From positions 1 through 36,810 of the forward strand of contig NZ_JAFMPZ010000061.1 in NCBI RefSeq assembly GCF_017353455.1: a stretch of 36,810 nt of DNA, given 5' to 3'. The DNA is from Streptomyces laculatispora. GTDB lineage: Bacteria; Actinomycetota; Actinomycetes; Streptomycetales; Streptomycetaceae. Below the pieces are notes generated by a model, which was not told where the DNA came from, did not search any database, and worked only from the letters and a program-made list of their open reading frames with translations. How positions within the stretch are numbered: the stretch's first letter is position 1; every line of letters starts with the position of its first letter. Positions 35,867-36,810 of this stretch are shown one piece after another. Position numbers and translations under genes: made by a program.

Positions 35867-36748
35867 GTGAGTGAGCGCAAGCCGTACCCCAGCGACCTGT
35901 CCGACGCCCGATGGGCCCTGATCGAGCCGACGTTGACAGCCTGGCGGAATGCCCGGCTCGAACGCAGGCCCACCGGAAAGCCCGCGAAAGTCGACTTGCG
36001 TGACGTGTTCAACGCGATCCTCTATCTCAATCGCACCGGAATACCCTGGAAATACCTCCCGCACGATTTCCCCGGACACGGCACCGTCTACTTCTACTAC
36101 GCAGCCTGGCGTGACGAGGGAATCTTCAACCAACTCAACTACGACCTCACCGCACTCGCGCGCGTGAAGGACGGACGCAAGCCCGAACCGACAGCGTCCG
36201 TCATCGACACCCAGAGCATCAAGACGTCCACCAATGTGCCCCTGACCAGCCAGGGAACCGACGCCGCCAAGAAGATTGTCGGGAGGAAGCGAGGCATTAT
36301 GACCGACACGACCGGCCTTATTCTCGCCGTAACCGTAACCGTAACCGTAACCGTAACCGTAACCGTAACCGTAACCGTCGCCGGCGCCGGCCTCTCGGAA
36401 AACGCCATGGGAATACGTCTCCTCGACCAGGCCAAGAAGACTTATCCGACCATCGCGAAAAGCTGGGTCGACACCGGCTTCAAGAAAACCGTCGTCGAAC
36501 ACGGCGCCACCCTCGGAATCGACGTCGAGGTCGTCAGCCGCAACCCCGAGAAACGCGGCTTCCACGTTGTGAAAAGGCGCTGGGTGGTCGAGCGCAGCAT
36601 CGGCTGGATCATGATGCACCGACGCCTCGCCCGCGACTACGAGACCCTCACCGCCAGCTCCGAAGCCATGATCCACATCGCCTCGATCGACAACCTCGCA
36701 AAGCGCATAACGGACGAAGCCACCCCGACCTGGCGAGGGACCTACTAG
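35867..36748 (+). CDS. IS5-family DDE transposase with internal repeat tract
   Basis: The 293-residue transposase contains VSERKPYPSDLSDARWALIEP (N-terminal helices), FNAILYLNRTGIPWKYLPHDFP, and the DDE triad Asp114 (SVIDTQS), Asp202 (SWVDTGF) and Glu242 (WVVERSIGW with the Y-R-E-K-like context HRRLARDYE). All catalytic residues are kept and the frame is unbroken. Between the two Asp residues the protein carries eight Val-Thr dipeptides (155-170), where relatives have AVTVTAA-like sequence. That lengthens a core strand and may impair activity. The start is GTG 35867. Confidence 0.9.
   Translation: MSERKPYPSDLSDARWALIEPTLTAWRNARLERRPTGKPAKVDLRDVFNAILYLNRTGIPWKYLPHDFPGHGTVYFYYAAWRDEGIFNQLNYDLTALARVKDGRKPEPTASVIDTQSIKTSTNVPLTSQGTDAAKKIVGRKRGIMTDTTGLILAVTVTVTVTVTVTVTVTVAGAGLSENAMGIRLLDQAKKTYPTIAKSWVDTGFKKTVVEHGATLGIDVEVVSRNPEKRGFHVVKRRWVVERSIGWIMMHRRLARDYETLTASSEAMIHIASIDNLAKRITDEATPTWRGTY
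36329..36376 (+). repeat. (GTAACC)8 hexanucleotide tandem repeat
   Basis: Eight perfect GTAACC units lie in frame inside the transposase gene and encode Val-Thr eight times, followed by GTC-GCC. The codons GTA and ACC differ from the GC-ending Val codons used elsewhere, so replication slippage of a short seed is the likely origin. Confidence 0.95.
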
Positions 36749-36810
36749 AAGATAAAGGGCATTTCGCCTAGATCAAACGCCCTCTTAGCCCCAATACCGT
36801 TCAGTTAGTG

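Larger units (their letters stand above)
35641..36787. mobile_element. complete IS5-family insertion sequence
   Basis: GAGGGCGTTT (35644-35653) and AAACGCCCTC (36775-36784) form perfect 10-bp terminal inverted repeats. They are flanked by TTA on both sides (35641-35643, 36785-36787), a 3-bp target duplication of the TNA form known for part of the IS5 family. The element is 1141 bp without the duplication. The 223-nt leader before the transposase is long for the family. Confidence 0.75.

Noticed and set aside
36329-36376. Telomere-like character of the GTAACC repeat
   Set aside because: It is short, in frame inside a transposase gene, and Streptomyces telomeres are palindrome-based rather than short tandem repeats.

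Overview
The window is high-GC DNA with strong GC3 bias, Tat signals, F420-dependent and mycothiol-dependent enzymes, GTG/TTG starts and many MarR, TetR, LysR and HxlR regulators. This points to a Streptomyces or close actinomycete relative. The density of broken insertion sequences, truncated genes and recombinases suggests an accessory, rearranged part of the chromosome (such as an arm) or a plasmid. That placement is inference.

Region by region. 1-700: a decayed IS5-type transposase and the first codons of an ECF sigma factor. 857-6327: an F420-type (LLM) oxidoreductase, a large exported GH78 alpha-L-rhamnosidase with a LacI-type palindrome upstream, and a MarR-GNAT fusion whose palindrome abuts its start codon. 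6356-8942: a mobile-element graveyard (IS6-family pseudogene, TnpB remnant, IS3 OrfA remnant). It holds a two-repeat array with type I-E CRISPR geometry and one secreted low-complexity protein. 9103-12252: two divergent regulator/oxidoreductase pairs (LysR with SDR, HxlR with an NmrA-like protein). 12474-16019: a compact recombination module with a tyrosine recombinase, a small HTH protein and a zinc-ribbon recombinase-like protein lacking most catalytic residues, then a hypothetical protein and a hairpin-rich tail. 16300-17760: an alcohol dehydrogenase missing its N-terminus, facing an integrase remnant. 18324-22111: a three-subunit molybdenum aldehyde/xanthine dehydrogenase operon of the PaoABC type. 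22065-25733: TetR regulator, broken SDR, MBL-fold hydrolase, IS5 fragment, SDR. 25898-29027: 5'-truncated MFS transporter, alpha/beta hydrolase and an Old Yellow Enzyme homologue with altered active-site residues. 29280-32891: zinc-finger/serine-recombinase fusion, broken DUF6233 gene, Ku, a small conserved protein and a stand-alone ATP-dependent DNA ligase, forming a small NHEJ locus. 32904-35384: HNH nuclease remnant, maleylpyruvate-isomerase-fold protein, secreted small protein, IS5 fragment. 35641-36787: an intact-looking IS5-family element with a hexanucleotide expansion inside the transposase gene.

The most unusual items are the orphan type I-E-like repeat pair beside a TnpB remnant, the recombinase/HTH/zinc-ribbon trio with its hairpin-rich flank, the zinc-finger serine recombinase with its TGAAAC repeats near a Ku/ligase locus, and the in-frame (GTAACC)8 tract in a transposase. 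Functional calls rest on recognised motifs and family memory; no searches were run.
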